From: Dyella subtropica
Lineage (GTDB): Bacteria; Pseudomonadota; Gammaproteobacteria; Xanthomonadales; Rhodanobacteraceae
Direction: 5' to 3'
DNA: 64,000 nucleotides
NCBI RefSeq assembly: GCF_026283965.1
Contig: NZ_JAPDPD010000001.1
Span: 496,001 to 560,000, forward strand
This document shows positions 1 through 7,781 of the stretch, piece by piece. The translations under genes and the position numbers were made by a program. Each line of letters begins with the position of its first letter. Within the stretch, counting starts at the first letter, position 1. The notes below the pieces were generated by a model. That model saw only the letters and a program-made list of their open reading frames with translations, searched no databases and was not told the DNA's origin.

Positions 1-1
1 C

Positions 2-298
2 CAGCACTTTCTCGACCTGCCCGGACGGGCTCAGATCCAGGTCGATCTCGCGCTGAACTACCACTCCAACGTCGCGTTGTATCCGCAGTGGCAGGCATGG
101 CTACGCGAGTACCAGCCGCCAGCACTGATCGTGTGGGGCCGCCACGATCCGTTCTTCCCGGAGGCCGGCGCGCAGGCCTATCTGGACGACCTGCCGGAGG
201 CCGAATTGCATCTGCTGGATACCGGGCACTTCGCGCTCGAAGAATGCCTCCCGGCCATCGCGCCGTTGATTGCCGGTTTTATGGAGCGCACCCGGTAG
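2..298 (+). CDS. alpha/beta hydrolase, C-terminal part (5' end outside the window)
   Basis: This is the last 98 codons of an alpha/beta-hydrolase-fold enzyme; the reading frame is open from base 2 and its start lies upstream. The visible part carries the typical C-terminal half of the fold: a strand-turn with the acidic catalytic residue ([10 protein letters not shown], near codon 46) and the catalytic histidine (DTGHFALEE, near codon 75). These fit haloalkane-dehalogenase or meta-cleavage-hydrolase-like members. The nucleophile elbow is not in the window, so substrate and subfamily cannot be assigned. It converges on the oxygenase gene that ends 35 bases further on. Confidence 0.8.
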   Translation, partial: QHFLDLPGRAQIQVDLALNYHSNVALYPQWQAWLREYQPPALIVWGRHDPFFPEAGAQAYLDDLPEAELHLLDTGHFALEECLPAIAPLIAGFMERTR

Positions 299-308
299 TG
301 CGATTCGA

Positions 309-330
309 CCGGAGAACTATCGGTCTCCGC
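309..330. terminator. possible stem-loop between convergent genes
   Basis: A six-base inverted repeat (CGGAGA at 310-315, TCTCCG at 324-329) with an eight-base loop sits in the 34-base gap between two convergent genes. There is no clear T tract, so its role as a transcription terminator is only suggested by position. Confidence 0.3.
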
Positions 331-332
331 AC

Positions 333-1076
333 CTATTGAGCATCGTGAAAAATAATGCCCACGGTGTGGCGCTGCCCTGAGTGCAGGCGGCTCACACCGT
401 GGCGCATGTTGACCCGGTACATGCCACGGCTGCCCTGTACAGGGCGATGATGCACGGCGAACACCACCGCATCGCCCTGGCGCAGCGGCACCAATTCCGG
501 TCGCGACTGCATGCGCGGTCGCTGCTCGGTCAATACAAACTCCCCGCCGGTGAAATCCCGCCCTGGTTCGGAGAGCAGGATCGCCAGTTGCAGCGGAAAG
601 ACATGCTCGCCGTACAAATCCTGATGCAGGCAGTTGTAGTCGCCCTCGCCATACTGCAGTAGCAGCGGAGTAGGGCGCTGCTGACCGGCCGCGTGGCAGC
701 GCGCAATGAAGGCGGCATGGGTATCGGGATAGCGCACGTCGATGCCCATGGCTTCATTCCATCGATTGGCGATGGGCACCAGGCGCGGATATGCCGCCTC
801 ACGCAAGGCGCCGATCAACGGCGGCAGCGGATAGCGAAAATACTTGTACTCGCCACGACCGAATCCATGCCGGCCCATCACCACGCGACTGCGAAAGGCA
901 TCGTCGTGCGGATATTGCGCCGCCATTGCCTGGCATTCGGTAGGCGTCAGCAGGGCCGGCAAAAGCGCGCAACCTTGTGCATCCAGCGCCCGCTCGACGC
1001 CGGTCCAATCGTACAGGCTGAACCGGTTGTCGATACTCGTTGCGGTATCGACGATATCCATCATGACTGCACTCAC
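333..1076 (-). CDS. 2-oxoglutarate/Fe(II) oxygenase, probably of the nucleic-acid oxygenase family
   Basis: This is a 247-residue non-haem iron dioxygenase. The iron-binding triad is visible as LHQDLYGEH (His-x-Asp) and a distal His in a C-terminal segment containing NMRHGVSRLHSG, where an Arg for 2-oxoglutarate is also expected. I chose the GTG at 1076 because AGGAGG lies seven bases upstream and the codon overlaps the stop of the Ada-like gene (GTGA); an ATG at 1064 lacks a ribosome-binding site. Translational coupling to a methyl-DNA repair protein fits the family annotated as nucleic-acid oxygenase (Oxygenase-NA/DUF2086), thought to remove alkyl damage oxidatively like AlkB. The function is inferred from family and neighbourhood; the substrate is unknown. 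Confidence 0.75.
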   Translation of the reverse strand: MSAVMMDIVDTATSIDNRFSLYDWTGVERALDAQGCALLPALLTPTECQAMAAQYPHDDAFRSRVVMGRHGFGRGEYKYFRYPLPPLIGALREAAYPRLVPIANRWNEAMGIDVRYPDTHAAFIARCHAAGQQRPTPLLLQYGEGDYNCLHQDLYGEHVFPLQLAILLSEPGRDFTGGEFVLTEQRPRMQSRPELVPLRQGDAVVFAVHHRPVQGSRGMYRVNMRHGVSRLHSGQRHTVGIIFHDAQ

Positions 1077-1834
1077 GCCCGCGCCTCCTGGGCCAGCAAC
1101 GCGCGCTTGCGCTCCACGCCCCAGCGATAGCCCGACAGACCGCCGTCGCTGCGTACCACGCGATGGCAGGGAATCAACACAGCCAGCGCATTCGACGCGC
1201 AGGCTTGCGCCACTGCTCGTACGGCCCGTGGCGCACCAATGCGGCGGGCGATCTCTGTGTAACTCGCGGTGGTGCCGGCAGGGATGGCGCGCAAGGCTTC
1301 CCACACCTTTCGCTGGAAGGGTGTGCCGCGCAGGTCGAAGGTCAGGTCTTGTCCATGGCTGTGGGTGGTGATGGCGTGCGCCACTTTTGCGACCTGGGCT
1401 TGCAGGCCTTTCGGTTCCATCTGAAGCGTTGCCTGTGGAAAGCGCTGCTGCAGTTCCTTCGTCAGTAATGCCGCGTCGTCGCCCAAAAGAATCGCGCAGA
1501 TACCCGTCTCACTTTGTGCGACCAATAACTGGCCCAGCGCGTTGGGGGCAATGGTGTAGCGAATGCTTTCCTTGGTGGCGATATCCCGTTCCGGATGGCA
1601 ACGCTTGCACGGCCGGAACCCGGCCCGCTCCGCATCCTCGCGGGTGGCGTGAAAGGCCACATTCTCCGGTCGTGCTGGGCGTGCAGCGCAAGAAGGCCGG
1701 CAGTACACGCCGGTGGTGCGGACCGAATACCAGAAGTTGCCGTCGGCGCTTGCATCGTGTTTCAGAACCTGTGCCCAGCGCGGGTCGGATTGCGTGGCAG
1801 CAGCCAGTGGCATGTGCTTCGTAGACAGATTCAT
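1073..1834 (-). CDS. ada: Ada-type methylphosphotriester/O6-methylguanine-DNA methyltransferase lacking the AraC domain
   Basis: The product is a 253-residue suicide methyltransferase repairing alkylated DNA. Residues about 15-85 match the Ada zinc domain (DPRWAQVLKHDASADGNFWY, then TTGVYCRPSC and FRPCKRCHPE), supplying the four Cys ligands, one of which accepts methyl groups from phosphotriesters. The C-terminal half is an O6-alkylguanine methyltransferase with the active site PCHRVV. In E. coli Ada about 100 residues of AraC-type helix-turn-helix separate these parts; here the methyltransferase begins almost at once (SIRYTIAPNALG), so the protein probably cannot act as a classical Ada activator. 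The ATG at 1834 has GAGAGG seven bases upstream. It overlaps and probably co-translates the oxygenase that follows. Confidence 0.9.
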   Translation of the reverse strand: MNLSTKHMPLAAATQSDPRWAQVLKHDASADGNFWYSVRTTGVYCRPSCAARPARPENVAFHATREDAERAGFRPCKRCHPERDIATKESIRYTIAPNALGQLLVAQSETGICAILLGDDAALLTKELQQRFPQATLQMEPKGLQAQVAKVAHAITTHSHGQDLTFDLRGTPFQRKVWEALRAIPAGTTASYTEIARRIGAPRAVRAVAQACASNALAVLIPCHRVVRSDGGLSGYRWGVERKRALLAQEARA

Positions 1835-1948
1835 GGAGTGCCTCTCAGTAGCTTCGCTTGAGGGGCAATCTAGCCATCGCAGGCAAAGTGGGCACTCCGA
1901 TTCTTGCGATGCCAAAGTCAGCTGAAGAGTAGGCGCCACCAATCCGAC

Positions 1949-2248
1949 TTACGCAGCCCGCGGTTCAACCCGGCGCATGATCTCCTTGCGCGTCGGCAGT
2001 GTCTTGAGGTCGTACATGGCTTGCAGGTTTAGCCATGACACGGCGTCACCGCCGAAGTAGCGGGCGAGTCGCTCGGCGGTATCGGCGCTGATGCCGCGCC
2101 GCTCGTTGACGATTTCATGGATACGGGTCGCCGGTACGCTCAACGCAACAGCCAGGGCGTTGGCGCTCATGCCGAGTGGGGCGAGATAGTCTTCGCGCAG
2201 AATCTCGCCAGGGTGAACGGGGCGCATGCGGTTGACGGGTGGCTTCAT
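1949..2248 (-). CDS. higA: HigA-family antitoxin (XRE helix-turn-helix)
   Basis: This 99-residue protein begins MKPPVNRMRPVHPGEILRED, the signature opening of HigA/VapI antitoxins, followed by a helix-turn-helix (ANALAVALSVPATRIHEIVN) and the family tail (ISADTAERLARYFG, SWLNLQAMYDL). It neutralises the HigB toxin and with it represses the operon. It starts eight bases after the end of higB, in the toxin-first order typical of higBA. The open frame extends further upstream, but that would overlap the toxin and lacks family similarity. Confidence 0.9.
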   Translation of the reverse strand: MKPPVNRMRPVHPGEILREDYLAPLGMSANALAVALSVPATRIHEIVNERRGISADTAERLARYFGGDAVSWLNLQAMYDLKTLPTRKEIMRRVEPRAA

Positions 2249-2256
2249 GGCGCTTC

Positions 2257-2535
2257 TCAGTGGTAGTCCACGATTTCGACGTTTTCCGGTCCGGCTAGGG
2301 TCCAGACGAAACACACACGCCATTGCCGGTTGATGCGGATACTGTGTTGACCGATACGATCGTGTTTCAACGCTTCCAGCTGATTGCCCGGAGGGGAGCG
2401 AAGGAACTCCAGCGTATGCGCAGCGTCGAGTTGCGATAGTTTGCGGATGGCTGCGTCTTTGATGGCTCGAAACCGCCGCGGGTCGCCGCCCTCGAACAAC
2501 GCCTGCGTATCCTTGCAGCGGAAGCTCCGTATCAT
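2257..2535 (-). CDS. higB: HigB/RelE-type toxin
   Basis: The product is a 92-residue RelE-superfamily ribosome-dependent mRNA interferase, recognised by its opening MIRSFRCKDTQALFEGG, the central LDAAHTLEFLRSPPGNQLEAL and the C-terminal INRQWRVCFVWTLAGPENVEIVDYH. It is the first gene of the higBA operon; the antitoxin follows directly. A perfect 10-base inverted repeat lies eight bases upstream of its ATG and probably holds the autorepressor. The length is normal for the family, with no sign of decay. Confidence 0.92.
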   Translation of the reverse strand: MIRSFRCKDTQALFEGGDPRRFRAIKDAAIRKLSQLDAAHTLEFLRSPPGNQLEALKHDRIGQHSIRINRQWRVCFVWTLAGPENVEIVDYH

Positions 2536-2541
2536 GCGGCG

Positions 2542-2570
2542 AGCGTATTACGTTTTACGTAATACGTCAA
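2542..2570 (-). promoter_or_regulatory. higBA promoter with palindromic autoregulatory operator
   Basis: Positions 2544-2566 form a perfect inverted repeat, CGTATTACGT and ACGTAATACG around three bases. On the minus strand a TTGACG (-35, rc of 2565-2570) is followed after 17 bases by TACGCT, so the palindrome fills the spacer of a plausible core promoter. This is the arrangement expected for repression by a HigA-HigB complex. Seen directly: repeat and spacing. Inferred: promoter activity and regulator. Confidence 0.7.
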
Positions 2571-2588
2571 AATGATGAAGGGAAGCGC

Positions 2589-2622
2589 AAAAAAAAGCGC
2601 CGTAGAGATACGGCGCTTTTTT
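2589..2622 (-). terminator. rho-independent terminator, bidirectional in form
   Basis: An eight-base stem (GCGCCGTA at 2597-2604, TACGGCGC at 2609-2616) with a GAGA loop is flanked by eight A on one side and six T on the other. It lies 20 bases past the fadA stop on the minus strand and so ends the beta-oxidation operon. Confidence 0.9.
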
Positions 2623-2641
2623 CTAGTCTTGCTGACAACGA

Positions 2642-3847
2642 TCAGAGCGCTTCAAAAATCCCCGCTGCACCCATGCCCGTACCAATACACATCGTCACCA
2701 TGCCGTACTTCTGCTTGCGACGGCGCATGCCGTGGATGAGCGTGGCGGCGCGGATGGCACCGGTGGCGCCGAGCGGGTGGCCGAGGGCGATGGCGCCGCC
2801 GAGCGGGTTGACCTTGCTCGGGTCGAGGCTGAGGTCCTTGATCACCGCCAGGGACTGGGCGGCGAAGGCTTCGTTGAGTTCGATCCAGTCGAGCTGGTCC
2901 TGGGTCATGCCGGCCTGCTTGAGGGCTTTCGGGATCGCTTCCTTCGGGCCGATGCCCATGATGTCGGGGCGCACGCCGGCGACGGAGAAGCCGACGAAGC
3001 GGGCGAGCGGCGTCAGGTTGTATTCCTTGATGGCGGCTTCGCTGGCGAGCAGCAGGGCGCCGGCGCCATCGGAGGTCTGTGAGGAGTTGCCGGCGGTGAC
3101 GCTGCCGCCGAACTGACCGTTGCGGAATACCGGCTTGAGCTTGCCGAGTACGTCGACGGTGCTGCCCGGACGCGGGCCTTCGTCGGTGTCGATCAGGCGG
3201 CTATCCGTCTTGATGCCCCGGCTGGCGAGGTCGGGGTAGTGGTCGTCGAGCTGGAACGGGGTGATCTCGTCCTTGAACTCGCCGGCCTTGATGGCGGTAA
3301 GGGCGCGCTCGTGGCTCTGCGCGGAGAAGGCGTCCTGCTCTTCGCGCGAGACCTTCCACTGCTTGGCGACGTTCTCGGCGGTGATGCCCATGCCATAGGC
3401 GATGCCGATGTGCTCGTTGTCGAAGATGCCCGGGTTCATGGCGATCTTGTTGCCCATCATCGGCACCATGCTCATGCTCTCGGTGCCGCCGGCGATCATC
3501 AAGTCGGCCTCGCCCAGGCGGATGCGATCGGCGGCCATGGCAATGGCCTGCACGCCGGAGGAGCAGAAGCGGTTGATGGTGACGCCCGGTACGGTGTCGG
3601 GCAGGCCGGCCAGCAGCACGCCGATGCGTGCCACGTTCATGCCTTGCTCGGCCTCGGGCATGGCGCAGCCGATGATGGCGTCGCCGATGCGGTGTGGGTC
3701 GATGCCCGGTGCCTGCGCCATCACGGCGCGGATCACGTGGGCGAGCATGTCGTCGGGACGGGTGTTGCGGAATACGCCGCGCGGCGCCTTGCCGACCGGG
3801 GTGCGGGTGGCGGCGACGATGTAGGCGTCTTGCACTTGCTTGGTCAT
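2642..3847 (-). CDS. fadA: acetyl-CoA C-acyltransferase (3-ketoacyl-CoA thiolase)
   Basis: This 401-residue thiolase cleaves 3-ketoacyl-CoA with CoA in the last step of fatty-acid beta-oxidation. The nucleophilic Cys95 lies in NRFCSSG, the catalytic His in GHPLGATG and the second Cys in MCIGTGMGAAG near the C terminus, all intact. A GGAG ribosome-binding site stands eight bases before the ATG. It is the last gene of psrA-fadB-fadA on the minus strand and is followed by a strong terminator. The product should form the beta-oxidation complex with the FadB-like protein encoded upstream. Confidence 0.95.
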   Translation of the reverse strand: MTKQVQDAYIVAATRTPVGKAPRGVFRNTRPDDMLAHVIRAVMAQAPGIDPHRIGDAIIGCAMPEAEQGMNVARIGVLLAGLPDTVPGVTINRFCSSGVQAIAMAADRIRLGEADLMIAGGTESMSMVPMMGNKIAMNPGIFDNEHIGIAYGMGITAENVAKQWKVSREEQDAFSAQSHERALTAIKAGEFKDEITPFQLDDHYPDLASRGIKTDSRLIDTDEGPRPGSTVDVLGKLKPVFRNGQFGGSVTAGNSSQTSDGAGALLLASEAAIKEYNLTPLARFVGFSVAGVRPDIMGIGPKEAIPKALKQAGMTQDQLDWIELNEAFAAQSLAVIKDLSLDPSKVNPLGGAIALGHPLGATGAIRAATLIHGMRRRKQKYGMVTMCIGTGMGAAGIFEAL

Positions 3848-3901
3848 GGTCTTTGCTCCGTGGCGTCGCGCGGGTCGCGGCGACGCACTTCAGTTTTTGA
3901 T

Positions 3902-3981
3902 CGTCATTCCGGCGCAGGCCGGAATCCAGTGACTCAGTGTTGGGTTGTCGCTACTGGATCCCGGCCTTCGCCGGGATGACG
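3902..3981. repeat. paired inverted REP-like palindromic element between fadB and fadA
   Basis: Two half-elements in opposite orientation fill most of the fadB-fadA gap: one opens CGTCATTCCGGCGCAGGCC and the other closes GGCCTTCGCCGGGATGACG, each with an inner hairpin (CCGG...CCGG). Related single units occur at 35523-35607, 41664-41693 and 50851-50880. In transcribed form the pair would fold into a long stem between the two coding regions. Confidence 0.75.
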
Positions 3982-3986
3982 AACCC

Positions 3987-6374
3987 TTAGTTCCTCAGCG
4001 GTTTGCCGGTGGTCATGGTGTGGGCGATGCGCGCTTGGGTTTTCTCCGTTTGCGCCAGCTCCACGAAGTGCTTGCGCTCCAGTGCGAGCAACCATTCCTC
4101 GTCCACCAGCGAACCACGCTCGATGGCGCCGCCGCACAGCGTGTCGGCGATGCGGGTAGCGATCGCCACGTCATGCTCGGAAGCGAAGTAGCCGGCCTGC
4201 ATGTTGGCGAGCGAAGCGCGGAAGGTGGCCGTGCCGACGTCACCGGCAACCGGAATGGTGCGAGCCGGCAGCGGCGGGCGGTAGCCGCTTTCCGCCAGCG
4301 AGCGCGCCACTTGCTTGGCGACATGGAGCAGCTCGTAGGCGTTGAACACCACCACGTCGCTGTCGCGCAGCAGACCCAGCTGCTTGGCTTCCAGCGCACT
4401 GCCGGAGACCTTGGCCATGGCGACGGTCTCGAACACTTTCTTCAGCGCTTCGAACGGATCGGACGGGTTGGCCTGCGCGGCACGCACGGCCAGTTCATGC
4501 AGACCACCACCGGCCGGCAGCAGGCCGACGCCGGCCTCGACCAGGCCGATGTAGCTTTCCAGCGCGGCGACGGTGCGCGCCGAATGCATCTGGAATTCGC
4601 AGCCGCCGCCCAGGGCGAGGCCGCGCACGGCGGACACCACCGGCACCAGCGAGTGCTTGATGCGCATGCTGGTGCGCTGGAAGTTGGCGACCATCTTTTC
4701 GAAGTCGTCGAGCTTGCCGGCCTGCAGCAGGCCGAGCGCGCCCTTGAGATCCGCGCCGGCGGAGAACGGCTCGCTGGTCTGCCAGATCACTACGGCTTTG
4801 AGCTTTTGCTCGGCCACGTCGATGGCCTGCTGGATGCCGTTGAGCACGTGGTCGTTGACCGTGTTCATCTTGGTCTTGAAGGAGATGATGCCGACGCCGT
4901 CGTCGCCCAGCGTCCACAAGCGCACGCCGTCGTTCTCCCACACCGTGGTGCCCTGGTCGAACTTCTCGCCGAGGATTGGATCGGGGAACAGTTGGCGCGT
5001 ATACACCGGATGCTGCGAACGCGGCTTGTCGGCGTTGGCGCTGGCCGAGTACGAACCGGCCTTGCCGTGCACGCCGGTGCGGCCGTCGGTGACCCACGCC
5101 GGCAGCGGCGCCTTGCTCATGGCCTTGCCAGCGGCGATGTCCTCGGCGATCCAACCGGCCACTTGCTGCCAGCCGGCAGCCTGCCAGGTCTCGAACGGCC
5201 CGAGCTTCCAGCCGTAGCCCCAGCGGATGGCGAAGTCGACGTCGCGCGCGGTGTCGGCGATGTCGGCCAAGTGATAAGCGGTGTAGTGGAACAGGTCGCG
5301 GAAGGTCGCCCACAGGAACTGCGCTTGCGGATCGGCCGATGCGCGCAGCTTGGCGAACTTTTCAGCCGGATCCTTGATGGCGAGGATGGCAGCCACCTCG
5401 TCGGAAGCCTTCTGCTCGGAGGCACGGTAGTCGCGCTTTGCGACATCCAGCACCACGATGTCCTTGCTGGCCTTGCGATAGACACCGGCGCCGCTCTTCT
5501 GGCCCAGCGCGCCCAGGTCGATCAGGCTCTGCAGCCACGCAGGCACCTTGAAGTATTCGTGCCAGGGATCGTCGGCCAGGGTGTCGGCCATGGTCTTGAT
5601 CACGTGCGCCATGGTGTCGAGGCCCACCACGTCGGCGGTGCGGTAGGTGGCGCTCTTCGGGCGGCCCACGGCCGGGCCGGTCAATGCATCGACGGTATCG
5701 AAGCCGAGCTTGAATTGCTCGGTGTGATGCATGGTGGCGAGCATCGAGAACACGCCGATGCGGTTGCCGATGAAGTTCGGCGTGTCCTTGGCGTAGACCA
5801 CGCCCTTGCCGACGGTGGTGGTGAGGAAGGCTTCGAGACCTTCGAGCACGGTCGGGTTGGTGAGGCGGGTCGGGATCAGCTCAACCAGGTGCATGTAGCG
5901 TGGCGGATTGAAGAAGTGCACGCCGATGAAGCGATGACGCATTTCTTCCGGCAGTGCTTCGGCCAGGCCATTGATCGACAGGCCCGAGGTGTTGCTGGCC
6001 AGCACGGCGGTCGGCGAGACGTACGGCGCGATCTTCTTGTAGAGATCCAGCTTCCAGTCCATCCGTTCGGCGATCGCCTCGATCACCAGGTCGACGTCCT
6101 TCAGGTGCTCCAGGTCATCGTCGTAGTTGGCCGGGATGATCGCGGCGGCGCGGTCCTTGTCGGCCAGCGGGGCAGGGGACAGCTTCTTGAGGTTCTCGAT
6201 GGCCCTGAGCGCGATGCCGCTCTTGGGGCCTTCCTTTGCGGGCAGGTCGAACAGCACGGTTTCAACGTTGGCGTTGGTCAGGTGCGCAGCGATCTGCGCG
6301 CCCATGACGCCGGCGCCGAGAACCGCGGCCTTGCGGATGCGCAGCGTTGATGTAGGAAGCGGTACAGCGGTCAT
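3987..6374 (-). CDS. fadB: 3-hydroxyacyl-CoA dehydrogenase/enoyl-CoA hydratase, dehydrogenase-first type
   Basis: This 795-residue bifunctional enzyme performs hydration and NAD-dependent oxidation in beta-oxidation. The dehydrogenase half comes first, with the Rossmann motif GAGVMGAQIAAHL near residue 20 and the catalytic His in GVHFFNPPRYMHLVELIP. The hydratase half occupies roughly the last 310 residues, with the oxyanion region FSAGADLKGALGL and two catalytic Glu in GGGCEFQMHS and GLVEAGVGLLPAGGG. This is the reverse of E. coli FadB and matches the Bacillus FadN order, so the symbol denotes role only. GGAG stands seven bases before the ATG. It lies between psrA and fadA in one transcription unit. 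Confidence 0.93.
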   Translation of the reverse strand: MTAVPLPTSTLRIRKAAVLGAGVMGAQIAAHLTNANVETVLFDLPAKEGPKSGIALRAIENLKKLSPAPLADKDRAAAIIPANYDDDLEHLKDVDLVIEAIAERMDWKLDLYKKIAPYVSPTAVLASNTSGLSINGLAEALPEEMRHRFIGVHFFNPPRYMHLVELIPTRLTNPTVLEGLEAFLTTTVGKGVVYAKDTPNFIGNRIGVFSMLATMHHTEQFKLGFDTVDALTGPAVGRPKSATYRTADVVGLDTMAHVIKTMADTLADDPWHEYFKVPAWLQSLIDLGALGQKSGAGVYRKASKDIVVLDVAKRDYRASEQKASDEVAAILAIKDPAEKFAKLRASADPQAQFLWATFRDLFHYTAYHLADIADTARDVDFAIRWGYGWKLGPFETWQAAGWQQVAGWIAEDIAAGKAMSKAPLPAWVTDGRTGVHGKAGSYSASANADKPRSQHPVYTRQLFPDPILGEKFDQGTTVWENDGVRLWTLGDDGVGIISFKTKMNTVNDHVLNGIQQAIDVAEQKLKAVVIWQTSEPFSAGADLKGALGLLQAGKLDDFEKMVANFQRTSMRIKHSLVPVVSAVRGLALGGGCEFQMHSARTVAALESYIGLVEAGVGLLPAGGGLHELAVRAAQANPSDPFEALKKVFETVAMAKVSGSALEAKQLGLLRDSDVVVFNAYELLHVAKQVARSLAESGYRPPLPARTIPVAGDVGTATFRASLANMQAGYFASEHDVAIATRIADTLCGGAIERGSLVDEEWLLALERKHFVELAQTEKTQARIAHTMTTGKPLRN

Positions 6375-6438
6375 TGGCTTCTCCGAAGATCAAACACAAG
6401 GTGTGTCGTGGGGTTTGGCCGTTGCCGGCCGGTATGAA

Positions 6439-7071
6439 TCAGGGGTGGCTGAGGCCGGCAGCGGCAAAGCGGATCAGGTGCGCGGCGGTCTGCTCACGAT
6501 GCGTGTGTTCCGTGACATCGCTTTTGCGCTGGATCATGCCGAAGCCGGACATGGCGTGAGTCAGCGCACCGGTGACCAGGTCCACGCGCCAGTACAGCTC
6601 CTCCTTGCTCAGATGAGGCAGCAGGCGGGCGAATTCGGCGGTGAACTGACGCATCACGTGGCCATAGTTCTCGGACAGGAACTTGCGCAAGGTGTCGTCG
6701 TGCTCGGCGAAGGCTCGGGCCAGCACGCGCATGAAGAGGGAGCCGCTGTCATCGTGCGACAGGTCCAGTGCGGGCTTGATGAAGGCGGCCAGTACATCTT
6801 CCAGCGTGGTCCCTTCCTGTCCGGCGATGCGGGACAGGGCGGCCATGCGGCGACTGTTGAGCTCGTCCAGGCGACGGCGGAAGACCTCCTCGATGAGGCG
6901 GTCCTTGGAGCCGAAGTGGTAGTTCACCGCAGCCAGATTGACCCCGGCGGCCGCCGTAAGCTGGCGTAGCGAGGCGCCGTCGAAGCCGTGCCTGGCAAAG
7001 AGTTCCTCGGCGGCGCTGAGGATGCGTTCTTTGGTCGTATGCGGCGCGCTGTGCAAGTGGGCAGTCCCCAT
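6439..7071 (-). CDS. psrA: TetR-family fatty-acid-responsive regulator, PsrA-like
   Basis: The product is a TetR-type repressor of 210 residues from the ATG at 7071; a longer frame to 7125 would place an operator inside the coding sequence. The N-terminal helix-turn-helix reads TKERILSAAEELFARHGFDG, then AAGVNLAAVNYHFGSKDRLI, close to PsrA of Pseudomonas. Two perfect CAAACGATCGTTTG sites upstream match the known PsrA operator (CAAAC-N4-GTTTG). It heads the fadB-fadA operon, so it most likely represses itself and beta-oxidation until long-chain acyl ligand binds. The ribosome-binding site for 7071 is weak, so the exact start is uncertain. Confidence 0.85.
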   Translation of the reverse strand: MGTAHLHSAPHTTKERILSAAEELFARHGFDGASLRQLTAAAGVNLAAVNYHFGSKDRLIEEVFRRRLDELNSRRMAALSRIAGQEGTTLEDVLAAFIKPALDLSHDDSGSLFMRVLARAFAEHDDTLRKFLSENYGHVMRQFTAEFARLLPHLSKEELYWRVDLVTGALTHAMSGFGMIQRKSDVTEHTHREQTAAHLIRFAAAGLSHP

Positions 7072-7088
7072 GGGGCTCGGTCCGGAAT

Positions 7089-7102
7089 CAAACGATCGTT
7101 TG
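7089..7102. promoter_or_regulatory. PsrA-type operator, proximal
   Basis: The 14-base perfect palindrome CAAACGATCGTTTG lies 18 bases upstream of the chosen psrA start and matches the published PsrA consensus of CAAAC and GTTTG half-sites with a four-base spacer. Confidence 0.85.
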
Positions 7103-7129
7103 AGCATACGTGGGGCGATTCCCAAAGGT

Positions 7130-7143
7130 CAAACGATCGTTTG
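7130..7143. promoter_or_regulatory. PsrA-type operator, distal
   Basis: A second identical palindrome lies 41 bp (about four helical turns) from the proximal copy, centre to centre. Both lie in the divergent psrA/ndk intergenic region; the spacing suggests cooperative binding over the psrA promoter and possibly influence on ndk. Confidence 0.85.
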
Positions 7144-7198
7144 CAACGCTGCCACGCCCAGCTTGCGTATCAGTTAGAATCTGTCAAACTTTCGTGAG

Positions 7199-7227
7199 CT
7201 AAATCCCCGAATCCTTACCGGATTTAG
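7199..7227. promoter_or_regulatory. inverted repeat in the ndk leader
   Basis: CTAAATCC (7199-7206) and GGATTTAG (7220-7227) form an eight-base perfect inverted repeat 65 bases before the ndk start. A TAGAAT at 7175-7180 could be a -10 box just upstream. The function is unknown: operator or leader hairpin. Confidence 0.35.
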
Positions 7228-7292
7228 CCTATTTTGCTGGCTTGTTGCCAGGCAGCCCACTCAAATACCAGTTTTCCCGGAGCAGATTACCC

Positions 7293-7718
7293 ATGGCGCT
7301 GGAGCGCACCCTTTCCATCATCAAGCCCGACGCCGTTGCCAAGAACGTGATCGGTGAAATCTACGCCCGTTTCGAAAAGGCTGGCCTGAAGGTCATCGCC
7401 GCCAAGATGAAGCAGTTGTCGCGCAAGGAAGCCGAAGGCTTCTACGCTGTGCATCGCGAGCGTCCGTTCTTCAACGCGCTGGTCGAGTTCATGATCTCTG
7501 GCCCGGTGATGATCCAGACGCTGGAAGGTGAGAGCGCTGTGCTCAAGCATCGCGATCTGATGGGTGCTACCAATCCCAAGGAAGCCGCGCCGGGCACCAT
7601 TCGCGCCGACTTCGCCGACTCCATCGATGCGAACGCTGTGCACGGTTCCGACGCCGCCGAAACGGCCGCCGTCGAGATCGCGTACTTCTTCGCTGCGACG
7701 GACGTCCTTAGTCGGTAA
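7293..7718 (+). CDS. ndk: nucleoside diphosphate kinase
   Basis: This 141-residue kinase transfers the gamma phosphate of ATP to nucleoside diphosphates through a phosphohistidine. It opens [21 protein letters not shown] and carries the active-site His in NAVHGSDA, with the substrate loop [17 protein letters not shown] intact. The ATG at 7293 has a GGAG about ten bases upstream; an earlier in-frame ATG at 7242 would add 17 residues foreign to the family. It is the first gene of the conserved ndk-rlmN-pilW-rodZ run. Confidence 0.97.
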   Translation: MALERTLSIIKPDAVAKNVIGEIYARFEKAGLKVIAAKMKQLSRKEAEGFYAVHRERPFFNALVEFMISGPVMIQTLEGESAVLKHRDLMGATNPKEAAPGTIRADFADSIDANAVHGSDAAETAAVEIAYFFAATDVLSR

Positions 7719-7781
7719 CTGTGCGCTCATCCATGAGCGCGAGAATCAAAACGCGGCTATCCATGGCCGCACTTTGAGAAG

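Noticed and set aside
3945-6350. 801-codon open frame on the plus strand opposite fadB
   Set aside because: Its translation is rich in His, Gly and Arg with no domain, and it mirrors a fully conserved enzyme on the other strand; it is a by-product of high GC content.
6375-6438. Third PsrA operator upstream of fadB
   Set aside because: CAAAC and GTTTG-like bases occur but the spacing is far from four bases and the halves are not symmetrical.
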